Shown: positions 23,788 to 31,264, counted from the first letter of the stretch. The stretch is 31,344 nt of DNA from CAKRJP01 sp963658085 (GCA_963658085.1 CAVKOU010000028.1:1-31344); one strand, 5' to 3'. Made by a program: numbers and translations. The notes: generated by a model from the sequence alone, not told the origin.

Positions 23788-23802
23788 ATACATCAGACGT
23801 AT
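23788..23802. promoter_or_regulatory. Operator candidate 2 for the FadR-type regulator
   Basis: ATACAT-CAG-ACGTAT matches the site at 23662-23676 in 11 of 12 arm positions, 126 bp away, next to the stop of the regulator gene. Two copies on either side of the terminator would allow looping. Confidence 0.5.
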
Positions 23803-23803
23803 T

Positions 23804-24511
23804 CTACGTATTTTTTCTTTTTTCCAAAAGCTCCATAATTACCTGTCGATTGTAGGTCAAATGCATACTCATGGCACATTTTGCACCTACCGGATCTTTA
23901 TGCTCCATCGAAGTTACAATTGCCCTGTGAGTTTCTAAAGTTTCCTGCATCAGACTTCTGTAAGTTATGTTAGCAAAGGTCACAACAGAGGTATTAATCA
24001 CCGGAAGAAGACGTTCCACCACCATATTTCCACTGAGCTTCGCAAGATAACTGTGAAATTCGATGTCCTTATGAATATGATTATGCCCTTGTTTATACAG
24101 CATCTCCACCTCATCACATAAGGTTTTTAAATGAACAATTTCTTCCTTCGTCGCCTTTCTACAGGCCCAGGTGACAATTTCCGGTTCGATCATTAAGCGA
24201 ACATCAAAAAGATCCAATGCCAGCTGATAGCGATCCGTGATCTGACCAAATCCTAAGACATCATTTTCCATATAAACAGTATTAATGACATAGGTTCCAT
24301 CCCCTCTGCGTACTTCCAGGACGCCTCTGCTGACCAGTCCCTTCACCGCTTCACGAACGGTACTTCTCCCCACCCCAAATATTTCTGTAAGTTCAAATTC
24401 ATTCGGAATCTTCGAGCCGATCATCAGCTGATTGTCCAAAATATATTTCATCAGCTGATCTTCCGTCTGCTGACCAAGCGTTTTCTTTATCTGTATTTTT
24501 TTCTGATTCAT
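23804..24511 (-). CDS. FadR/GntR-family transcriptional regulator
   Basis: This is a 235-aa GntR regulator of the FadR (FCD) subfamily. The winged helix (about 15-75) shows GSKIPNEFELTEIFGVGRST then VREAVKGLVSRGVLEVRRGD. The C-terminal domain (about 95-230) has DVRLMIEPEIVTWACRKA, DIEFHSYLAKLSGN and ETHRAIVTSMEHKDP, whose Asp and His residues usually bind a metal that holds a carboxylate ligand. I start at the ATG at 24511, which fits GntR length; the frame stays open to 24595 but no homology is expected there. It should respond to a sugar acid or its product and control gntP onward, through palindromes at 23662 and 23788. Only weak AAGG lies before the ATG. Confidence 0.88.
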   Translation of the reverse strand: MNQKKIQIKKTLGQQTEDQLMKYILDNQLMIGSKIPNEFELTEIFGVGRSTVREAVKGLVSRGVLEVRRGDGTYVINTVYMENDVLGFGQITDRYQLALDLFDVRLMIEPEIVTWACRKATKEEIVHLKTLCDEVEMLYKQGHNHIHKDIEFHSYLAKLSGNMVVERLLPVINTSVVTFANITYRSLMQETLETHRAIVTSMEHKDPVGAKCAMSMHLTYNRQVIMELLEKRKNT

Positions 24512-24553
24512 TGCCTTATTTACCTTAATGTAAGATTTACATCCGTCTACTGA

Positions 24554-24562
24554 ATTATAGCA
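24554..24562 (-). promoter_or_regulatory. Extended -10 promoter of the FadR-type regulator
   Basis: TGCTATAAT on the minus strand, followed by AGACGGAT (24548-24541), is nearly the same arrangement as at the bicupin promoter. A palindrome at 24570-24585 covers the -35 zone. Confidence 0.6.
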
Positions 24563-24569
24563 AATAAAC

Positions 24570-24585
24570 AAAAGACAGGTCTTTT
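24570..24585. promoter_or_regulatory. Palindrome over the -35 region of the FadR-type regulator gene
   Basis: AAAAGAC-AG-GTCTTTT is a perfect 7+2+7 palindrome just beyond the stop of the U32-like gene. The 2-nt centre is too small for an RNA loop, so a protein-binding site or a terminator with fewer pairs are the options. Confidence 0.5.
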
Positions 24586-24591
24586 TATATG

Positions 24592-25494
24592 TCAAAACAA
24601 ATCCAGCATATTATCCAAATAAACTTCTTCCCTGACCTGCAATTGATATTCCGGCTTGGTCATATAATACAACAAAAATTCCAGGATCAGGGCACTCCCC
24701 AGTCCCCTCCCCTCGATCTTGTAGTTGGAAAATCCCATGGGAAGATAGATGTTTTGAATATCTTCCACACTGATAAATCCCGGATTTTTCATAGCTTTGG
24801 AAAACCGATATCCTTCCCCCACTCTGGGAGAAGTGCAGTGAAAATCTGTTTGTTCTCCCAAATTTCTACAGCTGACTGCTTCGTAGCATTTCTTTCTGTC
24901 CTTGCAGCCATAATAGCAGCATTCATTGCACAAGAATTCAACCTTATCCTTTTGAACCGCCGTCAACACTTTTAAGGATTCATAAGATTTATTCAATCGA
25001 AAATCCGGCACAACATAGCGAAAGTCCTCTCTGTTAAGCTCTTTTTCAAATTCATGGAAATCAGTCAAGACTTTTGTAGTAGAAGAAACAAAATAGAGTC
25101 CCGGATATTCCTTTTTTAAATATTGCAAAAGCAGTTCTGAATGAAGGATCACTCCATTTTCAGACTTTGCACTTTCAGAGAACATCGTACACAGAGCATT
25201 GCACTTTTCATCTTTCAAATGTTCTTTACGCAACAAGGAATTACTAAAGGTCAAACGTGCTGAAATTCCATATTCCTTTAATAACTTAAGAACTTCTCTC
25301 TCATCATAATCCTCCGTAGATACTCGACCGCCACCCCACAGGCAATCTGGCGGGGCACCATAGATAGATGCAATCTCACACCAGTCATAAAAATATTCTC
25401 GATGCTCCCTATACAAGGGCAGAAAGATCTTATATAATTCGTAAAATTCAAACAAACCGGGAAGGTGATAATAAGCTATTTTCTTCTTATTCAT
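24592..25494 (-). CDS. Peptidase U32-like cysteine-rich protein
   Basis: This 300-aa protein is likely a TIM-barrel member of the U32 peptidase/UbiU-like group. The evidence is VVPDFRLNKSYESLKVL (161-177), then VEFLCNECCYYGCKDRKKCY (185-204), and SNYKIEGRGLG (256-266), which recalls the KIEGR motif of U32 proteins. Seven cysteines cluster at 189, 192, 193, 197, 203, 209 and 220, suggesting an Fe-S cluster. The N-terminal YGAPPDCLWGGGR (45-57) is unlike the standard U32 start. It sits between the bicupin (8 nt) and FadR-type regulator genes. U32 members modify rRNA, tRNA or ubiquinone precursors; which task applies here is unknown. Family call moderate. Confidence 0.55.
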   Translation of the reverse strand: MNKKKIAYYHLPGLFEFYELYKIFLPLYREHREYFYDWCEIASIYGAPPDCLWGGGRVSTEDYDEREVLKLLKEYGISARLTFSNSLLRKEHLKDEKCNALCTMFSESAKSENGVILHSELLLQYLKKEYPGLYFVSSTTKVLTDFHEFEKELNREDFRYVVPDFRLNKSYESLKVLTAVQKDKVEFLCNECCYYGCKDRKKCYEAVSCRNLGEQTDFHCTSPRVGEGYRFSKAMKNPGFISVEDIQNIYLPMGFSNYKIEGRGLGSALILEFLLYYMTKPEYQLQVREEVYLDNMLDLF

Positions 25495-25502
25495 TTCCTT
25501 AT

Positions 25503-26156
25503 TTATTCTAATGTAAGAAGCAGTGCCATCTTAAATTTCTTCGTTGCCTTTACAGAGTGTAATCCTCCCTTGGCAAAATGGAAGTTCTCTCCGGCTTTAA
25601 TAGGATGCTCTTTTCCTTCATAACCAATCACACCCTCTCCGTCTAAAGCAAATATAATAGCCTCTCCGGGAGCTGCATGCTCTGATAATCCGGTGCCCGC
25701 ATCAAAGGCCATAACAACAAACTTCATCTTGTCATTGTGCACCACATCCATATTTACAATCTGACCGTCTCCATAAGGTACAAGTTCTGCTAGTTTAAAT
25801 ACTTCTCCTGCTTTAATTGCTTCGTTCATAATATCATCCTTTCTTACAGCTATCTCTGTATATACTGTGCCTTCTGATGTCCGCATACCCATAGGTATGT
25901 CGGTAAAGGTCACTATGCTGTCACCTGTCTTTAGTTTTCTTAGGAATCCGTCTTTTCCGTAGACTTCCATACTTCCCTCAGCAACTATGAGGAATTTATA
26001 GTAAGGAAACATCTCTGCACTGATATCCGTATTCTTTGCCAAAGAAAAATAGGTAATATAATTATCTCCTTCATGGATTTCCTTGGAAATCGTGCATCCC
26101 GGCACTGCCGGATTCTCTTTTGCTATAGAAAATACTTCTCCTGCTTTTTCCTTCAT
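25503..26156 (-). CDS. Two-cupin protein
   Basis: This 217-aa protein has two cupin barrels: the first about 45-105 (YYKFLIVAEGSMEVYG, then KLKTGDSIVTF) and the second about 140-217 (GLSEHAAPGEAIIFALDGEG, then AGENFHFAKGGLHSV). The second keeps one His of the HxH pair (the second is Ala), the Glu and the later His of the metal motif, so metal binding may be altered. Cupins of this sort are sugar-acid isomerases, sensors or simple binding proteins. I start at the ATG at 26156, preceded by AAGGTGGTGG. It leads a bicupin-U32-like-FadR group ahead of the gluconate genes. A role as KdgF-like enzyme is possible but unproven. Confidence 0.75.
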   Translation of the reverse strand: MKEKAGEVFSIAKENPAVPGCTISKEIHEGDNYITYFSLAKNTDISAEMFPYYKFLIVAEGSMEVYGKDGFLRKLKTGDSIVTFTDIPMGMRTSEGTVYTEIAVRKDDIMNEAIKAGEVFKLAELVPYGDGQIVNMDVVHNDKMKFVVMAFDAGTGLSEHAAPGEAIIFALDGEGVIGYEGKEHPIKAGENFHFAKGGLHSVKATKKFKMALLLTLE

Positions 26157-26195
26157 ATAACCACCACCTTCGTGCGTTTTTATCCGTCTGTCGTA

Positions 26196-26204
26196 ATTAT
26201 AGCA
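26196..26204 (-). promoter_or_regulatory. Extended -10 promoter of the bicupin gene
   Basis: TGCTATAAT on the minus strand lies 40-48 nt before the bicupin start. AGACGGAT follows at 26189-26182. No clear -35 is visible; the palindrome at 26224-26237 occupies that zone. Confidence 0.6.
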
Positions 26205-26223
26205 GACAAAATCGATACGATGC

Positions 26224-26237
26224 GTGGTTATAACCAC
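26224..26237. promoter_or_regulatory. 14-bp palindrome upstream of the bicupin promoter
   Basis: GTGGTTA-TAACCAC is a perfect 7+7 palindrome centred about 28 bp upstream of the -10 edge. It is a good operator candidate for a dimeric regulator and does not match the 23662/23788 sites. Confidence 0.55.
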
Positions 26238-26256
26238 ATTCTATACAAATCAAATT

Positions 26257-26285
26257 CAAATCGAGATTTACAAAATCACGATTTG
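26257..26285 (-). terminator. Hairpin after the ProX-type gene
   Basis: CAAATCG-GATTT and AAATC-CGATTTG arms pair with one mismatch and a 3-nt loop, 14 nt beyond the stop at 26299. The following sequence is T-rich but has no clean U-run, so it is a weak terminator candidate. Confidence 0.55.
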
Positions 26286-26298
26286 GCATTTTGAAACT

Positions 26299-26781
26299 CT
26301 AAATCTCCACAAACTCCGCTTCATTCCCATGCTTTTTTATAAGCTCCATCAAATCCTTTGCCGCAAGCCATATCGTAGCCGTGTTCTCATTGGGATGAAT
26401 ACCGATTTTATTTCCATCAAACTCCGCGTCCAGGAAAAAATACACCCGTTTTTCCTCATCGTTCAGAATTCCTAACGGAGAAACGGAGCCAGGCTGCAAT
26501 CCCATGATTTCAAGCAGATCTTCGGAGGAAGCAAAAGAAAGGTTCCGAAGTCCATGCTGCTTGCGGAATTCTTTTAAATTCACACGTTTATCTCCCTTTA
26601 CGGTAATCAGATAATAATTTTTCTTCTTATCATCCCGAACAAATAAATTCTTTGCATCCCACTCCGGATAAGGAAGTTCCACTGCATCCAGTTCTTCCAT
26701 ATTAAACACGGCCCGGTGCTCTGTGATCTCATAAGGAATGTTTTGTTCTGTTAAATACTGATAAACTTCCGTTTTCTTCAT
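26299..26781 (-). CDS. ProX/YbaK-type aminoacyl-tRNA deacylase
   Basis: This free-standing editing-domain protein hydrolyses mischarged tRNA, most often Ala-tRNA(Pro), in the cytosol. At 160 aa it is the ProX (PrdX) length. It opens with KKTEVYQYLTEQNIPYEITE, has AKNLFVRDDKKKNYYLITV and VNLKEFRKQHGLRNLSFASS, then LQPGSVSPLGILND and the C-terminal IGIHPNENTATIWL, which form the editing pocket. It is a single gene between the bicupin promoter region and the divergent fru operon. AGGAGGGCC lies about 6 nt before the ATG. The exact tRNA cannot be fixed from sequence alone. Confidence 0.9.
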   Translation of the reverse strand: MKKTEVYQYLTEQNIPYEITEHRAVFNMEELDAVELPYPEWDAKNLFVRDDKKKNYYLITVKGDKRVNLKEFRKQHGLRNLSFASSEDLLEIMGLQPGSVSPLGILNDEEKRVYFFLDAEFDGNKIGIHPNENTATIWLAAKDLMELIKKHGNEAEFVEI

Positions 26782-26988
26782 ATCTGGCCCTCCTACTACT
26801 TCTCTAAACTATACATTTCAAGCGAACATTCAGCACTTTGTTTCCAAAAACAGTTTTTCATAGCTCTGAATAGTTACTATTCTAATATTTATTTCTAGTT
26901 TTTTCTAGCTTTTTCCATCTTTCCCCAGTTAATTTTCCGGTAAATTTTCTACTAATTTCCCCCTGACACAAAATCTCATTTTGTCATT

Positions 26989-27020
26989 TTCAACAAAAAT
27001 GTAAGTTGATTTTTGTTGAA
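26989..27020. repeat. 12-bp inverted repeat upstream of fruR
   Basis: TTCAACAAAAAT (26989-27000) and ATTTTTGTTGAA (27009-27020) are exact inverted copies separated by 8 bp. It lies just upstream of the fru -35, about 20 bp away. No gene ends here, so an operator is more likely than a terminator. The rest of the gap 26782-26988 shows nothing recognisable. Confidence 0.6.
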
Positions 27021-27103
27021 TGTTTTTGACCGAAAATGATTGAAAATTGCCGTTTTCAGCCGTATAATCAAGGCATCAGATGACCGAACATGAATGTTTT
27101 TGA
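27018..27103. promoter_or_regulatory. Direct repeats flanking the fru promoter (candidate FruR sites)
   Basis: GAATGTTTTTGA occurs exactly at 27018-27029 and 27092-27103. A second motif, TGACCGAA-ATGA with one internal difference, occurs at 27027-27039 and 27081-27093. The copies lie on both sides of the promoter, an arrangement suited to a DeoR repressor binding two sites. Confidence 0.6.
27040..27068 (+). promoter_or_regulatory. Promoter of the fru operon
   Basis: A -35 TTGAAA (27040-27045, five of six consensus) and -10 TATAAT (27063-27068) are spaced 17 bp apart, giving a start near 27075, about 62 nt before fruR. Confidence 0.8.
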
Positions 27104-27136
27104 TTGATAAGTTATACAAACGGTCAGGAGGGGACA

Positions 27137-27883
27137 ATGCTTTCAGAAGAAAGACAATTAATGATTTTAGAAATCGTAGAAAGCAAAGGTTCTGTTGAAG
27201 GAACCGAACTGATGGAGGCCCTGGACGCATCCGAGTCCACAATCCGCAGAGATCTAAACGCTATGGATAAGGCAGGGCTTTTGATTAAGGTTCATGGCGG
27301 CGCCATCGCAAAGAAGAAGCAAAGCTATGACACGACAGATCGGGATCTTGCGCACAAGCGAACCGATCACGCAGAGGAGAAGAAAAAGATTGCAGCTTAT
27401 GCAGCCACACTCATTACCGACGAAGATTTCGTCTATATCGATGCAGGAACCACCACAGAGTTGATGATTGATTCCATCCAATGTGAACATGCGATCTTTG
27501 TGACAAATGCCATTAACAATGCAAGATTACTTTCCAATCGAGGTTTTAAAACCATTCTCGTAGGCGGAGAATTCAAGTCCATCACAGAAGCCCTTGTAGG
27601 GGAAGAGGCCATTGCAAATATTGAGAAATACAATTTTACCAAAGGCTTTTTCGGCACCAATGGTATTACCAAGAAGAATGGATTCACCACTCCCGAGATG
27701 CGGGAGGCCATGATTAAGAAAAGCGCGATGCTTTCATCAAAGGATGTATTCGTTCTGGCAGACAACAGTAAATTTGGCAAAATCTCACCGGTATCCTTTG
27801 GAAGGATTCAATCTGCGAAGATCATCACCGATGAGTGCCCAAAAGAATTTGAAGATTTAGACAACATTATGATTGCAAAATAG
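27137..27883 (+). CDS. fruR: DeoR-family repressor of the fructose operon
   Basis: This is a 248-aa DeoR-family regulator. The N-terminal helix-turn-helix is typical (MLSEERQLMILEIVESKGSV, 1-20, then LMEALDASESTIRRDLNAMD and KVHGGAI). The C-terminal sugar-phosphate domain has IAAYAATLI, DEDFVYIDAGTTTELMID, GEFKSITEALVG and FGTNGI. Such repressors are usually relieved by fructose 1-phosphate. AGGAGGGG lies 4 nt before the ATG at 27137; the frame is open upstream but without homology. It is first in fruR-fruK-fruA-ptsH, 12 nt before fruK, and likely controls its own promoter through repeats at 27018-27103. Confidence 0.92.
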   Translation: MLSEERQLMILEIVESKGSVEGTELMEALDASESTIRRDLNAMDKAGLLIKVHGGAIAKKKQSYDTTDRDLAHKRTDHAEEKKKIAAYAATLITDEDFVYIDAGTTTELMIDSIQCEHAIFVTNAINNARLLSNRGFKTILVGGEFKSITEALVGEEAIANIEKYNFTKGFFGTNGITKKNGFTTPEMREAMIKKSAMLSSKDVFVLADNSKFGKISPVSFGRIQSAKIITDECPKEFEDLDNIMIAK

Positions 27884-27895
27884 AAAGGAGGACCA

Positions 27896-28804
27896 ATGGT
27901 TTACACAGTTACTTTTAATCCATCCCTGGACTACATTGTGGATGTGCCGAATTTCAAGGAAGGCATGACCAATCGTACCACCAAGGAACTTATTTATCCC
28001 GGAGGAAAGGGGATCAATGTTTCCATTGTTCTTGGCAATCTTGGAATTGATTCTGTAGCCCTTGGCTTTGCGGCCGGTTTTACGGGAGAAGAAATAAAAC
28101 GTCTCATGGCAGAGTCTGGAGTAAAAAACGACTTTATCACCTGTGACGATGGAATTTCCAGAATCAACTTCAAAATCCGCAACATCGACGGAACAGAGAT
28201 CAATGGAATGGGACCGACGATCAGTCAGGAAGATATCCAAAAGCTTTATGAGAAGCTAGATACACTGCAAGACGGAGACACCTTGATCTTGGCTGGCAGC
28301 ATTCCATCCAGCATGCCAGAAACCATGTATATGGATATTCTGGAACACTTATCCGGGAAGAATCTCAATATTGTTGTAGATGCAACCAAGGATTTATTGA
28401 TGAATGTTCTTAAGTATCATCCGTTCCTTATTAAGCCAAACAATCACGAACTGGGGGAGATTTTCGGCAAGGAATTAAAAACCGATGAAGAGCTGATCAC
28501 CTACGCCAAAAAGCTACAGGAACTTGGCGCAAGAAATATTTTAGTATCTATGGCCGGAGACGGAGCTCTACTTTTGGCAGAAAACGGAGAAGTTTATCGT
28601 TCAGAGACTCCGAAAGGAAAACTTATTAATGCCGTAGGTGCCGGTGATTCTATGGTAGCTGGTTTCGTTGCCGGATATCAGAAAACCGGAAGCTATGAGG
28701 ATGCCTTTTACATGGGCGTATGTACCGGTTCCGCATCTGCATTTTCAGAAAAATTGGCAACAGAAGCCGAAGTAAAAGCATTGCTTACCCAGATGGGAAG
28801 ATAA
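27896..28804 (+). CDS. fruK: 1-phosphofructokinase
   Basis: FruK phosphorylates fructose 1-phosphate to fructose 1,6-bisphosphate. The 302-aa PfkB protein starts VYTVTFNPSLDYIVDVPNF, carries YPGGKGINVSIVLGNLG (substrate and lid region, about 34-50), and ends with the PfkB signature INAVGAGDSM, where D251 is the catalytic base. 1-PFK rather than 6-PFK or tagatose kinase follows from its place between fruR and fruA. AAAGGAGG lies 5 nt before the ATG. Confidence 0.94.
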   Translation: MVYTVTFNPSLDYIVDVPNFKEGMTNRTTKELIYPGGKGINVSIVLGNLGIDSVALGFAAGFTGEEIKRLMAESGVKNDFITCDDGISRINFKIRNIDGTEINGMGPTISQEDIQKLYEKLDTLQDGDTLILAGSIPSSMPETMYMDILEHLSGKNLNIVVDATKDLLMNVLKYHPFLIKPNNHELGEIFGKELKTDEELITYAKKLQELGARNILVSMAGDGALLLAENGEVYRSETPKGKLINAVGAGDSMVAGFVAGYQKTGSYEDAFYMGVCTGSASAFSEKLATEAEVKALLTQMGR

Positions 28805-28878
28805 GCATTTTTATAGTTACATTTATATTTATTTAATAGAAGCAGGTAATAAATCATAAAAATACAAGGAGGAGAACA

Positions 28879-30924
28879 ATGAGAGTAAAAGATCTGCTTT
28901 CTGCAGTATCCATCGACTTGCATGGGACTGCCGCAACAAAGGAAGAGGCTATCAAAAAATTAGTTGATTTGATGGTCAAAAGAGGGAACATTTCCGACAG
29001 AGATGTATACGAAAAAGGTGTCTTTTTAAGAGAAGAGGAAGGCTCCACAGGAATCGGTGAAGGCATTGCCATTCCACACTGTAAATCAGACACTGTTACA
29101 GCACCGGGACTTGCTGCAATGTTGGTACCGGATGGAGTTGAATTTGACTCCTTAGACGGAGAGCCGGCCAATTTATTTTTCCTGATCGCAGCTCCTAATA
29201 CCAAGGAAAATGTACATCTGGATGTATTAAGCCGCCTTTCCATGCTCTTAATGGACGAAAAATTCCAGAGTGATCTTAGAAATGCAGCGACTCCGGAAGA
29301 ATTTTTAGCAGTTATCGATGCAGCTGAGAACGCAAAAGAGGAAGCCGAAGAAGAGAAGGCTGTGAAAGCTGCAGAAACTACAGGCTATGATGTTATCGCA
29401 GTAACCGCATGCCCTACCGGTATCGCTCATACTTATATGGCAGCCGAGGCCATTGAGAAATCCGGTGAAAAGCTTGGCATCAAGGTAAAAGTAGAGACCA
29501 GAGGTTCCGGCGGAGCAAAAAATGTTCTGACTGAAGAAGATATTAAGAACGCCAAGGGTGTTATCATTGCATGCGATACTAAGGTTCCTATGGAAAGATT
29601 TGCCGGAAAGCATCTTTTAGAAGTTAAAGTTGCCGACGGAATCAAGAAAAGTGACGAATTAGTTACAAAAGCAGCCGCTGCAGATGCTCCGATCTATTCA
29701 CCATCCGCAACAGAAAGCAACAGCGAGGATACAAAGAGCGCTTCCGGCAGCATCGGACATCAGGCATATACCCACCTTATGAGTGGCGTATCCCACATGC
29801 TTCCATTCGTTATCGGTGGTGGTATTTTAACAGCCCTTGCCTTTTTGGTTGATACCCTGATGGGTTATGGTTCCATCGGTTCCGCCTTTGGTTGTGCATC
29901 ACCGATTTCCGCTTTCTTAAAGTATAATGGTGGCCTTGCAATGGGCGTTATGGTTCCGGTACTTGCTGGTTATATCGCATATTCCATCGCCGACAGGCCC
30001 GGTCTTGCAGTTGGTTTCCTGGGTGGTCTCCTTGCCGCAAATGGTAACGCATTAGTTTCTTCCTACGACTGGGGCAGCTTAAACGGTTTCGAGAGTTTTG
30101 TACAGCGTTTTGCCTTCGTAGCAGATAACGGCGGAAATACCGTATCCGGATTCCTTGGTGGTATCGCAGCCGGATTCTTAGCAGGATTTGTAATTCTCTT
30201 CTTAAAGAAGATTACAGCGAATTTACCGGATTCTTTAGCAGGAATCAAACCAATCCTGATTTACCCATTGGTTGGTATGTTCATCGTTGCTATCATCATG
30301 ACCTTTATCCTGAATCCGATTATCGGTTTGATCAATACAGGACTCAGCTCTATGCTTACCAGCCTTTCCGATACCGGTATGATCTGGCTTCTCGGAATGA
30401 TCGTTGCCGGAATGATGGCCATCGATATGGGTGGCCCGATCAACAAAGCCGCTTATGTATTCGGAACCGGAATGCTTGCTACAGCTGCAGATTATGTAGC
30501 AGCAGGTGCAGCTCAGACAGATCCGAAGGTACAGGCTTGCTACATCGCAATGGCAGCAGTTATGATCGGTGGTATGGTTCCTCCAATGGGAATCGCCCTT
30601 GCATGTATTTTCTTCCCGAAGAAATTTACAGCAGCTGAGAGAGAGACAAAGATCACAAACATTATCATGGGTTGCTCCTTCATTACAGAGGGTGCCATTC
30701 CATTTGCAGCAGCAGATCCAGGACATGTAATTCCTTGTACACTGGTAGGTTCCGCAGTAGCCGGACTTTTATCCGCAGCCTTTGGTTGTACTCTGATGTC
30801 TCCACACGGTGGAATCTTCGTATTCGCAACCGTTGGAAAACCGTTGATGTACATCCTTGCTTGGGTCGTTGGTTCTATCATCACCTGTGTAATGCTTGGA
30901 GTTATCAAAAAAGATGCTGAGTAA
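28879..30924 (+). CDS. fruA: PTS fructose transporter, EIIABC
   Basis: This one-chain phosphotransferase permease imports fructose as fructose 1-phosphate. In 681 aa the order is EIIA (1-150; phosphorylated H67 in GIAIPHCKSD), EIIB (169-265; C178 in VTACPTGIAHTYMAAEA), a linker, and the membrane EIIC (about 300-675; about 9 hydrophobic segments, with MSGVSHMLPFVIGGGI and IDMGGPINKAAYVFGTGM). The usual HPr-like domain of enteric FruB is absent; a separate HPr gene follows at 31007. AAGGAGGAG lies 5 nt before the ATG. Mannitol or mannose transporters of the Fru family are less likely beside fruK. Confidence 0.94.
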   Translation: MRVKDLLSAVSIDLHGTAATKEEAIKKLVDLMVKRGNISDRDVYEKGVFLREEEGSTGIGEGIAIPHCKSDTVTAPGLAAMLVPDGVEFDSLDGEPANLFFLIAAPNTKENVHLDVLSRLSMLLMDEKFQSDLRNAATPEEFLAVIDAAENAKEEAEEEKAVKAAETTGYDVIAVTACPTGIAHTYMAAEAIEKSGEKLGIKVKVETRGSGGAKNVLTEEDIKNAKGVIIACDTKVPMERFAGKHLLEVKVADGIKKSDELVTKAAAADAPIYSPSATESNSEDTKSASGSIGHQAYTHLMSGVSHMLPFVIGGGILTALAFLVDTLMGYGSIGSAFGCASPISAFLKYNGGLAMGVMVPVLAGYIAYSIADRPGLAVGFLGGLLAANGNALVSSYDWGSLNGFESFVQRFAFVADNGGNTVSGFLGGIAAGFLAGFVILFLKKITANLPDSLAGIKPILIYPLVGMFIVAIIMTFILNPIIGLINTGLSSMLTSLSDTGMIWLLGMIVAGMMAIDMGGPINKAAYVFGTGMLATAADYVAAGAAQTDPKVQACYIAMAAVMIGGMVPPMGIALACIFFPKKFTAAERETKITNIIMGCSFITEGAIPFAAADPGHVIPCTLVGSAVAGLLSAAFGCTLMSPHGGIFVFATVGKPLMYILAWVVGSIITCVMLGVIKKDAE

Positions 30925-30939
30925 TCGATTTATTTAGTC

Positions 30940-30945
30940 TATAAT
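30940..30945 (+). promoter_or_regulatory. Possible -10 element before ptsH
   Basis: TATAAT lies 61-67 nt before ptsH in the 82-bp gap after fruA. I see no convincing -35, so a separate ptsH promoter is uncertain. Confidence 0.25.
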
Positions 30946-31006
30946 AAAAAAGAAACAATTTAACAATATAAAGCAATTGAAAAATCAAAAAGTGAGGTAT
31001 TTGAAA

Positions 31007-31264
31007 ATGAAAGAAATTAAGTATGTAATCACAGATCCTGAAGGAATCCACGCAAGACCGGCCAACTTCCTTGTTAAAAAAGCTGCAGGATTTTCTTGTA
31101 AAGTTACAATCGCTAAAGATGGCCGCGAAGTTGATGCAAAGAGAATCATCGGTGTAATGAGCCTTGCAGTAAAGAAGGATCAGGAAATCACCATCAAGTG
31201 CGACGGTGAAGATGAAGATACCGCAATCGCTGAACTTGAGGCATACCTTAAGGAAAACTTATAA
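31007..31264 (+). CDS. ptsH: HPr phosphocarrier, Ser46 replaced
   Basis: HPr passes phosphate from Enzyme I to EIIA. It is 85 aa from the ATG at 31007, which has GTGAGG 9 nt upstream. H15 is in EGIHARPANFLV, the active-site motif. The regulatory site is unusual: in AKRIIGVMSL Arg46 stands where Gram-positive HPr has Ser46 (KSIMGVMSL), the target of HPr kinase. This copy can carry phosphate on His15 but should not form P-Ser-HPr for CcpA. It is the last gene of the fru operon, so it may be a fructose-specific HPr with another general HPr elsewhere. The final hairpin at 31300 ends the unit. Confidence 0.93.
   Translation: MKEIKYVITDPEGIHARPANFLVKKAAGFSCKVTIAKDGREVDAKRIIGVMSLAVKKDQEITIKCDGEDEDTAIAELEAYLKENL

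Noticed and set aside
24512..24595. Upstream extension of the FadR-type regulator
   Set aside because: The extra residues are hydrophobic and cysteine-rich, contain the promoter -10, and are not part of GntR proteins.
30235..30726. Minus-strand open frame inside fruA
   Set aside because: A shadow of the EIIC coding sequence with biased composition; no ribosome site or homology.
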